Shown here in pieces: positions 32,765 through 41,195 of a DNA stretch of 64,000 bases. Source of the stretch: CAIWAH01 sp964602595 (GTDB taxonomy: Bacteria; Verrucomicrobiota; Verrucomicrobiia; Limisphaerales; UBA9464); contig CAZRRO010000007.1 of the NCBI GenBank assembly GCA_964602595.1, positions 225,531 to 289,530 on the forward strand. The letters run 5' to 3'. The position numbers and the translations under genes were made by a program. Under the pieces are notes generated by a model. The model worked only from the letters and a program-made list of their open reading frames with translations. It did not search any database and was not told where the DNA came from. The number at the start of each line of letters is the position of its first letter. Within the stretch, counting starts at the first letter, position 1.

Positions 32765-34240
32765 CTAGTCACCGCCCCCGCCACAACCGCCGCAGCCTCC
32801 TCCTCCGCAACCGGAGTCGCCGCCGCCGCCATCACCCCCGGTGCCACAGCCGCCGCCGCCGGAGTCGGTGGCGGACGCCCGGGACCGACGCACGGCGTCA
32901 TCCAAGGGCGACAGCCGGCCGCTGGCCAACACGCCGGTGCCGAAGAGAGCGACCGAGAGGGGAAGCGCGGCCGCCAAGGGCGAATGGGCTTGGCGGAGGT
33001 AACCGGCCTTGGCTTTCAGCGCCACCTGTTCCCGGCGGCTCTGTCTCAGGCGTTGACCACCGGCACGGCTGAGCGTGGCACGGCGGGAATATCGCAAAAG
33101 GACCAACGCCAACGTCACCACGGTCGCCAGCGCAAGAAAGCCCACGGGCCGGTCCCGCAGCAAGCCCACGACGATCTTCGCGAGGCCGACCAGCGGCACG
33201 GTTAGGGCAACCAAGAGGGGCCACCAGCGGACTTTTGCCGCCTGGGCCGGGGTTAGCAGCAATCCCCGCTGCTCCAACGAGCGTCGCAAAGGAACGAGCG
33301 TGTCCGTCAACGCGCCGGTGAGGTTCGGCACCGTGACGCTGCCTTCACAGCGAAGCTGCTCCCAGACCGCACGTTCCAGCGGGTGGGCCTCGGCCGCAGG
33401 TTTCTGGATGGTCCGCACCAACTGGGCGCCATCGGTTCCGCCCGAAATGGCGACTTCTTCGCGATTCAGCAATGCCGCCAACGCGGTCGTGACCGTTCGT
33501 GGATTGCCACCGGCGAGCATCGCGAGTTCATAGGCGGTCAACGCCGCCAAGTCTGCCGAGCCACCGTGGGCCAGTGAACGACGCAGCCCCTCTGCCAGCA
33601 GGCCGACACCCACGGCGAACAGCCTGAAGAAGGCCAGAAACTCGGGTCCCCGAAAATCCAGGGGATTAAGCCCGCCCAGGGCGGCGGTGCCGCACCCGGC
33701 CAACGCCAGCAGCGGCAGCGTCCGCGACACCGGCCGGAGGACTGCCAGGAGCCGGATTGGACGCGGAATGATCCAGTGGCGACGACGATTCACCCGCACG
33801 AACTGGACGTCGTCGCCGAACCGGATGGCGGCCGGAGGCCAGACGTCGGCTGGCGGCTCACTCCCGAAGCAGCAGCGATAGCTTGCCAAGGTCCGACCAT
33901 ACCAGTCGTCGAATTTCCGCCCCTCCCGACTGCCGCCGCGGGTGGGCTCATGATGCAGCGGGCGGGGCAGCAGCTTGCCGCAGAATTCCTCCCAATAGGA
34001 CCGGGTGTAGGTCAGGTGCAGGTGCCAGGCTTGGTCCACCTGGTCCGAGGGCGTGACCGGATGACCGGCGATCATCGCGAGCAGCACGAAGCGTTTGTAT
34101 TCCGCGACGACGCGTTGTGCCTGCTCCCGGGTCCAACCGTTGTCCCGCGCCAGCCGGTGCGAGAACGGGAATGCCGCGGTCGGTTCGTCGAGCGCGAAGG
34201 CTTCGATCCGGCGCCAGAGTTCCTGCTCGTCGGAGGTCAT
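32765..34240 (-). CDS. TIGR04222-type membrane protein
   Basis: A 491-residue membrane protein with the TIGR04222 domain pattern. The N-terminus is soluble and helical (SDQVDQAWHLHLTYTRSYWE). A Trp/His-containing segment precedes several hydrophobic helices (LALAGCGTAALG, LLVALTVPLVGLAKIVVGLL, FLALATVVTLALVLL). The C-terminal tail is extremely Gly/Cys-rich (SGGGGCGTGGDGGGG followed by DSGCGGGGCGGCGGGGD), as usual in this family, and may bind metal or be disordered. Function is unknown. It starts 4 bases after the stop of the giant fused protein gene and is likely cotranscribed with it. Confidence 0.85.
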   Translation of the reverse strand: MTSDEQELWRRIEAFALDEPTAAFPFSHRLARDNGWTREQAQRVVAEYKRFVLLAMIAGHPVTPSDQVDQAWHLHLTYTRSYWEEFCGKLLPRPLHHEPTRGGSREGRKFDDWYGRTLASYRCCFGSEPPADVWPPAAIRFGDDVQFVRVNRRRHWIIPRPIRLLAVLRPVSRTLPLLALAGCGTAALGGLNPLDFRGPEFLAFFRLFAVGVGLLAEGLRRSLAHGGSADLAALTAYELAMLAGGNPRTVTTALAALLNREEVAISGGTDGAQLVRTIQKPAAEAHPLERAVWEQLRCEGSVTVPNLTGALTDTLVPLRRSLEQRGLLLTPAQAAKVRWWPLLVALTVPLVGLAKIVVGLLRDRPVGFLALATVVTLALVLLRYSRRATLSRAGGQRLRQSRREQVALKAKAGYLRQAHSPLAAALPLSVALFGTGVLASGRLSPLDDAVRRSRASATDSGGGGCGTGGDGGGGDSGCGGGGCGGCGGGGD

Positions 34241-34244
34241 GAGT

Positions 34245-37200
34245 TCAATGGTTGAAGACGAATTCCGGTGAGTTCAGTAGCGCCCAGAACACGTCCTCGG
34301 TGGCCGTCTGGCGGGTGGCGTCCGGGGCGGCGAAAGTGGCGACCGCGACCTTGAGTTCATCGGGGGCCGGCGGTCGGCCGAGGGTCGTGAGGTAAAGTTC
34401 GGTGACCACTTCGGCCGGCGGCAGTTTGCCTTCGGCCAGCCGGCGGACGCGGCTTTCCGGATGGGCGAGTTTGCCCTGCAGGTTTTGGGCGTTCATCAGG
34501 TGGAGCGACTGCACCACGCTCATCTGCCGGTCGCGTTCGCAGGGCGGATCGCTGCTTGGATTGGGCCGGCTGAAGGCGTCCATGAAGGCGGAATCGATCT
34601 TGTAGCTCCACGTCTGCATCGCCCGCGTGCCGGGCGCGGTGGCGGCGAAGGTATCGGGAACGCCCGTGGCGTCGTTCACGGCGTCGAGCAGCACCTCGGC
34701 CGGCAGGCGACGACGGTAGGCGCGGGAGAAATTCTTCGTGTCGGCGAGGTTGGAGTCATTCGGCGTCGAGCTGAGCTGGTAGAGCCGCGACGCAAGGAGG
34801 GTGCGAACAAGGTGTTTCAGCCGGTAGCCGTGGGCGGCGAAGTCGGCGGCCAGCGCATCGAGCAGCGGATCGTTCACGCAGGGATTCGACACCCGGAAGT
34901 CGTCCACGGGTTCGACTAGGCCGCGGCCGAAGAACGTGGCCCAAACCCGGTTGACTGCCGCGCGGGCAAAGAACGGATTGTTGGTCGCCGTGAGCCAGTC
35001 CGCCAATTGTGCGCGCGGGTCCTCGCCGGCGGCGGGCCGGAGGACCGGACCGTCGGGCGCCTTGGGCGGCATGATCTCGCCGGTGACGGGGTGTTTCACG
35101 TTCCCGCCGGGAGCGAAATAGAACGTCTCGCGGCCCGCGGAAATCGGCGGCGACAGGCCGGCGCCCTTCTGCTTCACGGGTCCGAAGAAGGCGGCGAACT
35201 GGTAGAAGTCGTCCTGGCTCCATTTCTCGTTCGGATGATGGTGGCACTTGGCGCATTCCAGCCGGGTTCCGAGAAAGAGTTGGCTGAACATCGTCGTGAG
35301 TTCCGGCGGTTCGCGGCGGTCGCGATAAACCACGGCGGGGCCGTCCCGATGGTTCGAGCCCTCGGTCAGCAGGATCTCGCGGACGAACTGGTCGTAGGGC
35401 TTGTCCGCGCGGAAACTGGCGCGCAGCCATTCGTCGAGCGTGAGCACACTCTTCACACCCACCCGGTCCGGATTGGGGCGCAGCAGGTCGGCCCACTTGT
35501 TGGCCCAGTAATCCGCGAATCCCGGGCGAGCCAGTAACTGGTCAATCAGGGCGAGGCGATCGATTCCACGACCGGCCGCGAGCACCGCCTTCACCTCTTC
35601 CAGCGTGGGCAGGACGCCCAGCGCATCCAGCGAGGCCCGCCGCAGGAATTCCGCGTCCGAGCAAAGCTCCGACGGGAACAGCCCTAGCCGTTGGAACTGG
35701 GCGTAAGCCAGCTCGTCGATGAAGTTGTTGCGCGGCAACAAGGCGAATTGCTCCGCGGGCAAGGTCCGCTCCGCCGGCACGACCACGCGTGCTGCCGCCA
35801 CCAAGCCCATGTAGCGGGCCACGATGACGCCTTGGCCGGTAATTTTCCCGACCGTCACGCGAGCGGCTTCATTCACCTGGGCAATCTCCTTGTCGTTCGA
35901 CTCGAAGGCCGCCAGTCGGGTCACGTCGCGGATCGAGCCGTCGGAATAGATCGCCTCCAGTCGCAGCCGTTGGGTGGCCCCGCGCCGGTAACGGCGTTCC
36001 GCGGGGAAGACCGCGAGGCGCGTCAGCGTCGGTTCATTGGTCTGGGCGAAAGCCATGCCTTCCTGAATCCAGCGCCGCAGAGTGAGGTGGGTTTCGGAAC
36101 CCAGCTCAAACCGTTTGCCACCTTCGTGCGGCACCAATCCGAGCGGCTTCCGCAGCAGCAGGCTTTCGTCCGGCGCCGCCGAGAACACGCGCCGGCCGCG
36201 GGCGTCCTTCACGATCTCGGCGTAGTCATGCTTGGGATCGTAGGAAAACACCGACAGCTTGAAGCCGTTCTGGCCCTCCGCCTTGGCGTGGCAGGCACCG
36301 GCCGCACAACCGGCGCGCGCCAGCACGGGCAAAACGTCGCGCCCGAAACTCAGCGGGGCGGCGGCGCTCGCAGCGGATGCCACGCTCACCGGAATCTCGA
36401 CGGCCAGTTTGCCAAAGGTCGCCCTGACCGAGCCCGTCCCGATACCTTTGGGCAGGACTTCGCCGTCGTCGGTGAGAACGAACGGGGCCTTTTTGCTCGC
36501 GGCAAATGTGGCCAGGTCGGTGACATCGTGCTCGAAGCCGTCCGCGCTCGTGGCGGTGAGCAAGATGCGGGTCCGGGGCGCGTCCGAGGAGAGCGACAGG
36601 GCCTTGGGTTCGGCGATTAGGGCGGTGAAGGCGGTTTGTTTCGGCAAGGTAGAGAGGTTCCGGCGCGAAGTGGCCCGGTCGGACAAGCCTGGGGTGCGAG
36701 CGGGTTTTCCTTCGTCCAGGGCAACTCCCGCATTGGTATGGCTGGTCGCGGGAAGCTTTGCCAACTCCTTGCCCTCGCCATCAAAGACCTGAACCGCCCC
36801 GTCATGGCGACCGACCGCCCACTGTTTGCCGTCGGCTGTCACGGCAAGGCCCAGGGCGGCGTCCGGCACGGTGGCCAGGTGGCGTTCGTCGGCCGTTGCA
36901 GAGCTTTGTTCGCCCGTGTGGGGCTTCAGGTTGGTGTAGCGGTAAACGCCGCCCGCGTCCGTGGCCGCAAAGATGGCGTTCGCCGCGGCGGACCAGACGA
37001 CCGCGTTGATTCCGGCGGTGTGATTCCCGAGCGTCACCAGTTTTTCGCGGGTGGCGATGTCCCAGACCTTGAGCTGTTTGTCCGCGCCACCGCTGACGAC
37101 CTGGGTGGCGTTGGTGTTGAAGGCGACGGCAAGAACCTGCGCCGAATGCCCTTCGAGCGTGGCGATTTCCCGGTGCGATTCCGTTTCCCACACCCGCACC

Positions 37201-38156
37201 AACCGGTCGCCCCCCGCCGTCACCAACCGCTTGCCATCGGCACTGAACTGGAGGGCGAAGATCGAATCGGCATGGGCACGCCAGGAGGCGACCCGCTCGC
37301 CCGAATCGAGGGCAAACACCCGGACGAAACCCGAACGGCCCGCCTCACCGTCACCGACCGCCACGCGGCGACCATCGGGCGAGAGGGCCACGGACGAAAC
37401 GCGGCCCACGAGTCCGTTGGTCCAGTCCCGTTCGCGGCGCAGCGGCGCAGTTTGCCACAGACTGACCCGGCGAAACCCGGCGGTGACCAAACGCTGGCCG
37501 TCGGGACTCCAAGCCAGCGCTTGGATCGCGTCCCGATGGGCCGGCGCGATATCCGCGGGCAATGGATTGGTCGCGGACAAATCTTGGAGCGTCAGCGTCC
37601 CGCCCTGCCCAAAGGCCAACCGTCGGCCGTCGGGTGAAAAACTCAGCGCTGCCGCCGGCTGATAGCCGCGTGGTGGTTCTCCGAGGACGACCGGAGGAGG
37701 CGGAGGGCCTTCGTCATTCAGCACTGCGTCATGCCACGGCAAGCCGGCCTTGACCCAATCGCGCAGCAGCTTCGCCTGCGGTTCGGTCAGCTGCTTCTTT
37801 GGCGGCATGTGCGGATCAGCTTCCTTGGCCAGGGAAGTCACCAGCTTGCTGGCCGCGGGATTGCCCGGAATCACCACCGGGCCCTCCGCGCCTCCCTGCA
37901 GGATTGCGTCACGCGAAGTGAGCAGCAGGCCGCCCTTCTTTTTCTCCGGGCCGTGACAGGCGAAGCACTCGTCGCGAAGCACCGGCAGGGCCTTTTGGGC
38001 GATCGCCAGTTCGCGTTTCCCGGCGGGCGCCGCGGCGGCGCACAGATGAGCGAGGAGCAGCCCAGCCAGCCACCGCAACGCGGTCCGGAAAGGAGAGGGT
38101 GAAGACTGGTTCAAGATGGTGATGGCGAAGTGTCGTCTTCCAGCGATCGCAGACAA
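34245..38156 (-). CDS. Giant fused PSCyt1-WD40-Ig-DUF1549-DUF1553 protein
   Basis: A 1303-residue exported protein (hydrophobic signal near residues 24-43). Domains in order: PSCyt1 with CFACH at 64-68 and PHMPPKKQLT; a run of WD40 blades (IFALQFSADGKRLVTAGGDR, VLAVAFNTNATQVVSGGADK); an Ig-like module; a second cytochrome-like segment with C-x4-C-H (AGCAAGACHAKAEGQNGFKL near 620); DUF1549 with CAKCHHHP near 970; and DUF1553 ending SPEFVFNH. It joins what the 25611 and 30407 genes encode separately, in the opposite order. It is probably an extracytoplasmic multidomain c-type cytochrome; no redox partner is known. The downstream TIGR04222 gene follows by 4 bases. Confidence 0.9.
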   Translation of the reverse strand: MSAIAGRRHFAITILNQSSPSPFRTALRWLAGLLLAHLCAAAAPAGKRELAIAQKALPVLRDECFACHGPEKKKGGLLLTSRDAILQGGAEGPVVIPGNPAASKLVTSLAKEADPHMPPKKQLTEPQAKLLRDWVKAGLPWHDAVLNDEGPPPPPVVLGEPPRGYQPAAALSFSPDGRRLAFGQGGTLTLQDLSATNPLPADIAPAHRDAIQALAWSPDGQRLVTAGFRRVSLWQTAPLRRERDWTNGLVGRVSSVALSPDGRRVAVGDGEAGRSGFVRVFALDSGERVASWRAHADSIFALQFSADGKRLVTAGGDRLVRVWETESHREIATLEGHSAQVLAVAFNTNATQVVSGGADKQLKVWDIATREKLVTLGNHTAGINAVVWSAAANAIFAATDAGGVYRYTNLKPHTGEQSSATADERHLATVPDAALGLAVTADGKQWAVGRHDGAVQVFDGEGKELAKLPATSHTNAGVALDEGKPARTPGLSDRATSRRNLSTLPKQTAFTALIAEPKALSLSSDAPRTRILLTATSADGFEHDVTDLATFAASKKAPFVLTDDGEVLPKGIGTGSVRATFGKLAVEIPVSVASAASAAAPLSFGRDVLPVLARAGCAAGACHAKAEGQNGFKLSVFSYDPKHDYAEIVKDARGRRVFSAAPDESLLLRKPLGLVPHEGGKRFELGSETHLTLRRWIQEGMAFAQTNEPTLTRLAVFPAERRYRRGATQRLRLEAIYSDGSIRDVTRLAAFESNDKEIAQVNEAARVTVGKITGQGVIVARYMGLVAAARVVVPAERTLPAEQFALLPRNNFIDELAYAQFQRLGLFPSELCSDAEFLRRASLDALGVLPTLEEVKAVLAAGRGIDRLALIDQLLARPGFADYWANKWADLLRPNPDRVGVKSVLTLDEWLRASFRADKPYDQFVREILLTEGSNHRDGPAVVYRDRREPPELTTMFSQLFLGTRLECAKCHHHPNEKWSQDDFYQFAAFFGPVKQKGAGLSPPISAGRETFYFAPGGNVKHPVTGEIMPPKAPDGPVLRPAAGEDPRAQLADWLTATNNPFFARAAVNRVWATFFGRGLVEPVDDFRVSNPCVNDPLLDALAADFAAHGYRLKHLVRTLLASRLYQLSSTPNDSNLADTKNFSRAYRRRLPAEVLLDAVNDATGVPDTFAATAPGTRAMQTWSYKIDSAFMDAFSRPNPSSDPPCERDRQMSVVQSLHLMNAQNLQGKLAHPESRVRRLAEGKLPPAEVVTELYLTTLGRPPAPDELKVAVATFAAPDATRQTATEDVFWALLNSPEFVFNH

Positions 38157-38192
38157 TACCGCATCAGCGGCGCGACTAGGCGACGGACCTCT

Positions 38193-40787
38193 TCACTTGG
38201 TGTTCTTGAGGCGCTCAATGACGGCGGCTCGGGTAAATCGCGCGGAAGCAGGCATGACATCTTCCGCAAGGCCGGTCGGGGCACCGTGAACTTCGTAGAA
38301 TGCCCAATACGCCATTATTGATTGGGCGGTGATCCCGGTCTTGGGTGCATTGACGTCGCAGAGGGCTGCGTCAGCGCCTTGGGCATCCTTTTGGAGAGTC
38401 AACGCCAGCACTTTTCGAATGTAGTCCGGCTCGCGACCTCCCAGGAACCGGATCGCGTCATCTTTCGGAAGCTGATAATGCCGAATCCAAATCCAGCGCA
38501 GAACGACTGCCAGAGCGTCCCTGCCGAAGTAGTCCAAAGCGCGCTCGCGGTCGCGGTGTTTCTTGTCAGCCAAGGCGGGCAGCAATGGAGCAAATTGATG
38601 AATCCGGCGCCACGAGGAGGCATTGTTTGAATCGGGGTATCGCTCGGTGATTTCCCTCGTCGCTGCGCGAAACCCATCAACGTCTGCATTCACTGCCGCT
38701 TCCCAAGCCTGTAGCTGAAGGTCGGAGACAGAGCCGCACAAGCTGTCCTTCAATGCGGCCTGACGCAGTTTTTTGTCACCGGCACAGTAGCCCATCATCC
38801 AGGCATGCTGACCGATCCCGTTGGATACCTTGATGGGATCGGTAAGGAGGGATCGAATCCTGAAATAAAAGCGGCTGGCTTCCTGGGCGTGCCCACCCGC
38901 TGCGTAGGCTCGAAAAGTCCGTTCTTCCAGGCCTGAGTCCGTGTTTCGCCAGAACAGTCTTTCCATTTCTTGTGCTCTTGCCAGGGCGTCTTTGCCGCTG
39001 ACGATGTCGTCATAAAGAACCTTCACCGTCGTTGCGTTGGGTTGGCGCGCTGTCGTCGCCAAATGTTTCCGAAGTTCGAACAATCCAGGAATCTTTCGAA
39101 GTCCCGCCGAATTCAACGAGGCGAGGTAGTCAAGCGCGGCATCCGACTGCAGAACGCCACCGTCGGCGAGCAGTCGTTCCATGTTGGTCAGTATCAGGTT
39201 ATCCAGTTTGGCGGCTCCCAGCCCCGCTTGGAACCACCCCAAATAGCGGGACTGGAGCCAGCAACGGTTGATGAATGTGCGAACTGCCTCACCATCGTTT
39301 CGGTCGCCATCGCCTGCATATGGATGATAAAACTGTGACGCGAACGTGACCGTTTCCGTGACAAACTGAAGTCGGTGCATCGCTCCTGCACGGCCAGGCT
39401 GTTGCTCGCTTGAAGCCTCCAAAAACGGCGCCCAGCCTTCGGCGACCCTCAAACTGGCACTCTTGACCGGCCGCGAGTCATTGCGGGACCCGTATCGTTG
39501 GTCCAGAAAGCGAAAGCGTGCGCCCAACTGCCAGCCTCCCATTTCCCAGCCGTAGCAGAGGAGATCCCGAACACTGGCCGTCGATGCGGGCAGCAAGGGG
39601 CCAACTGACTCCTTCTCCGCGAACCGGATCAAGGGAGCGATGGCTTCCAATCCCACAACCGCAGGTTCTTCCATGGACTGTGAAAGCAGTGCCGCCCGAA
39701 GACCTTGATTGGCCGGGGAAAGAACATCCGCCAACCCGGACACTTCGCCATCGGCCGCGCGCTGCCCAAGCAACTGGATCCAAGCGATTCGTTGCTGGAC
39801 CGCGGCAGCGGCTACCTTGTGCCCATGTCCGACCGAACCACGGGTAGCCACCCGCGGACCATAGTTGTGCATCTCCCGCTGACCGGCCGGATCGGGGACG
39901 ATCAGAGGCAGCAGATCTTCCAGCAGCGGCCAAGTGTCATCTCGGATGGCGTCGAAAAACAGCATCGCCACGCCAATTGGGCGCGCTTCCTTGTCGGTTG
40001 CTGCCAAGTAAACTGCCTGGGAATTGGGGCGAGACAACCAGACGTCCCAAAGGCGGACGAAGGCATGATCAGCCCACCCTGGGGGACGTAACTTCCACAC
40101 GGTTTCGGCATCGGGAGCCCGTCCCGACTGAAAGAGGATTGGCATCCAAAGCGCGTCGACCTTTTCGCCGGTGAGCGACTCCGAAATAGCCAGCCAAGTT
40201 GCCGCCCGCGCAATGAGCACTCCGTCCAAGGTAACCTGTCCGGCAGTGCCCGGAAGGGTCGCGTGGACCAGCAGTCCGGCTAGCTTTGCGGAAACAACGT
40301 CTTGATTAGTGGCCGACAAAGTGGCGGCCAAGGCGAAGGCATTGGTCAGCGACGCTTCTCGACTCAACCGAGCAAGTGAGCTGCCTGACCAATAGCTCGC
40401 CGCCACAGACCCACTGCCAGCGCGCGCTGGCACCTTCAGTTGGGCCGCGATTTGGCGACTCACCTCCCGATAGAATTCTGGGCCGCTTTTCAGGAGTGAG
40501 TTCGGGTAGTTGACGGTAATCGGGTTGCTCTTCTCGCCGGAATGTCCAGTGAGTGAGATCTTCCATGAGTGCGTCGTCGAGGATGGCTTAACTTCGTAAG
40601 TCACTACTCCCGAGGGCAATGGGTGACCAATGGCATTCTGCCAAGCGACGATCACCCGCGCGCATTCAACCGGGAACATTCGTTGAGTGAGGTCATGAAA
40701 CTCCGTCTCCGGCGCGTAGAATTGCCCGCGGACACCAACGCCCAAGGACAGCCAAATCCAAAAGAGAACGAGTTTGGAGGAGTGCAT
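38193..40787 (-). CDS. Large exported orphan protein
   Basis: An 864-residue protein of no recognised family. The ATG at 40787 gives a signal peptide (MHSSKLVLFWIWLSLGVGVR); the TTG at 40802 is the alternative. The rest is soluble and helix-rich with many Trp and Arg residues, and shows no clear TPR, WD40 or catalytic motif. Base composition is visibly less GC-rich than in the flanking genes. It is preceded by a 408-base gap and lies downstream of the DUF6797-like gene terminator, so it is probably monocistronic. Late transfer or a lineage-specific gene is possible. Confidence 0.7.
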   Translation of the reverse strand: MHSSKLVLFWIWLSLGVGVRGQFYAPETEFHDLTQRMFPVECARVIVAWQNAIGHPLPSGVVTYEVKPSSTTHSWKISLTGHSGEKSNPITVNYPNSLLKSGPEFYREVSRQIAAQLKVPARAGSGSVAASYWSGSSLARLSREASLTNAFALAATLSATNQDVVSAKLAGLLVHATLPGTAGQVTLDGVLIARAATWLAISESLTGEKVDALWMPILFQSGRAPDAETVWKLRPPGWADHAFVRLWDVWLSRPNSQAVYLAATDKEARPIGVAMLFFDAIRDDTWPLLEDLLPLIVPDPAGQREMHNYGPRVATRGSVGHGHKVAAAAVQQRIAWIQLLGQRAADGEVSGLADVLSPANQGLRAALLSQSMEEPAVVGLEAIAPLIRFAEKESVGPLLPASTASVRDLLCYGWEMGGWQLGARFRFLDQRYGSRNDSRPVKSASLRVAEGWAPFLEASSEQQPGRAGAMHRLQFVTETVTFASQFYHPYAGDGDRNDGEAVRTFINRCWLQSRYLGWFQAGLGAAKLDNLILTNMERLLADGGVLQSDAALDYLASLNSAGLRKIPGLFELRKHLATTARQPNATTVKVLYDDIVSGKDALARAQEMERLFWRNTDSGLEERTFRAYAAGGHAQEASRFYFRIRSLLTDPIKVSNGIGQHAWMMGYCAGDKKLRQAALKDSLCGSVSDLQLQAWEAAVNADVDGFRAATREITERYPDSNNASSWRRIHQFAPLLPALADKKHRDRERALDYFGRDALAVVLRWIWIRHYQLPKDDAIRFLGGREPDYIRKVLALTLQKDAQGADAALCDVNAPKTGITAQSIMAYWAFYEVHGAPTGLAEDVMPASARFTRAAVIERLKNTK

Positions 40788-41195
40788 ATCCGATTTGCCC
40801 AAACTCCTGCTTCGGTTGTCAATCAGTCAGCATTGAGGGACCGATTCCTCCGCCGTTGTTGGCGACGGATGAACGACTCTTGGGGCTCGCGGTGGTGTGC
40901 TGTCACACCATCTCCACTTCGGGTAGGACATGCCCAAAACGGCTGGTGCCGCTTTCCAACGGTGCTGAGGAAGCAGCGTGAAGTTTCGGCCACAAACACC
41001 CCCGATGCCCCAACAATCCAGACGGGCAGGTTCGCCCGAGATTCGAGGCCTCGGTTTGCAATCCGGCTTTTGTTCGAAGATGTCGCCCGGGACTGCCGGC
41101 GGGACGCCGTCAGACCTTTTCGGAGCCGCCAAACCAAAACCCGGCGGGTCGCTGTCACGACCACGCCGGGTTGGTATTCGACGGAACAAATCCGC
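40788..41195 (-). other. Intergenic gap between the orphan protein and DUF6797-like genes
   Basis: A 408-base stretch. It holds the terminator-like hairpin at 41134-41172 and, 30 bases before the orphan gene start, a perfect minus-strand -35 hexamer TTGACA (40817-40822) with only a weak -10 (about 17 bases downstream). Minus-strand ORFs of about 110-120 codons cross the gap, but they lack family resemblance and I treat them as chance. Confidence 0.5.
41134..41172 (-). terminator. Terminator after the DUF6797-like gene
   Basis: On the minus strand AACCCGGCG pairs with CGCCGGGTT (arms 41164-41172 and 41138-41146), with an inner GTCG/CGAC stem in the loop. TTTTGGTTT follows. It lies 24 bases after the stop codon of the 41196 gene. 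Confidence 0.65.

Noticed and set aside
40827..41189. Minus-strand ORFs of 110-120 codons in the intergenic gap
   Set aside because: They have no family resemblance, odd composition (Pro/Arg/Trp-rich), and overlap each other and the terminator.
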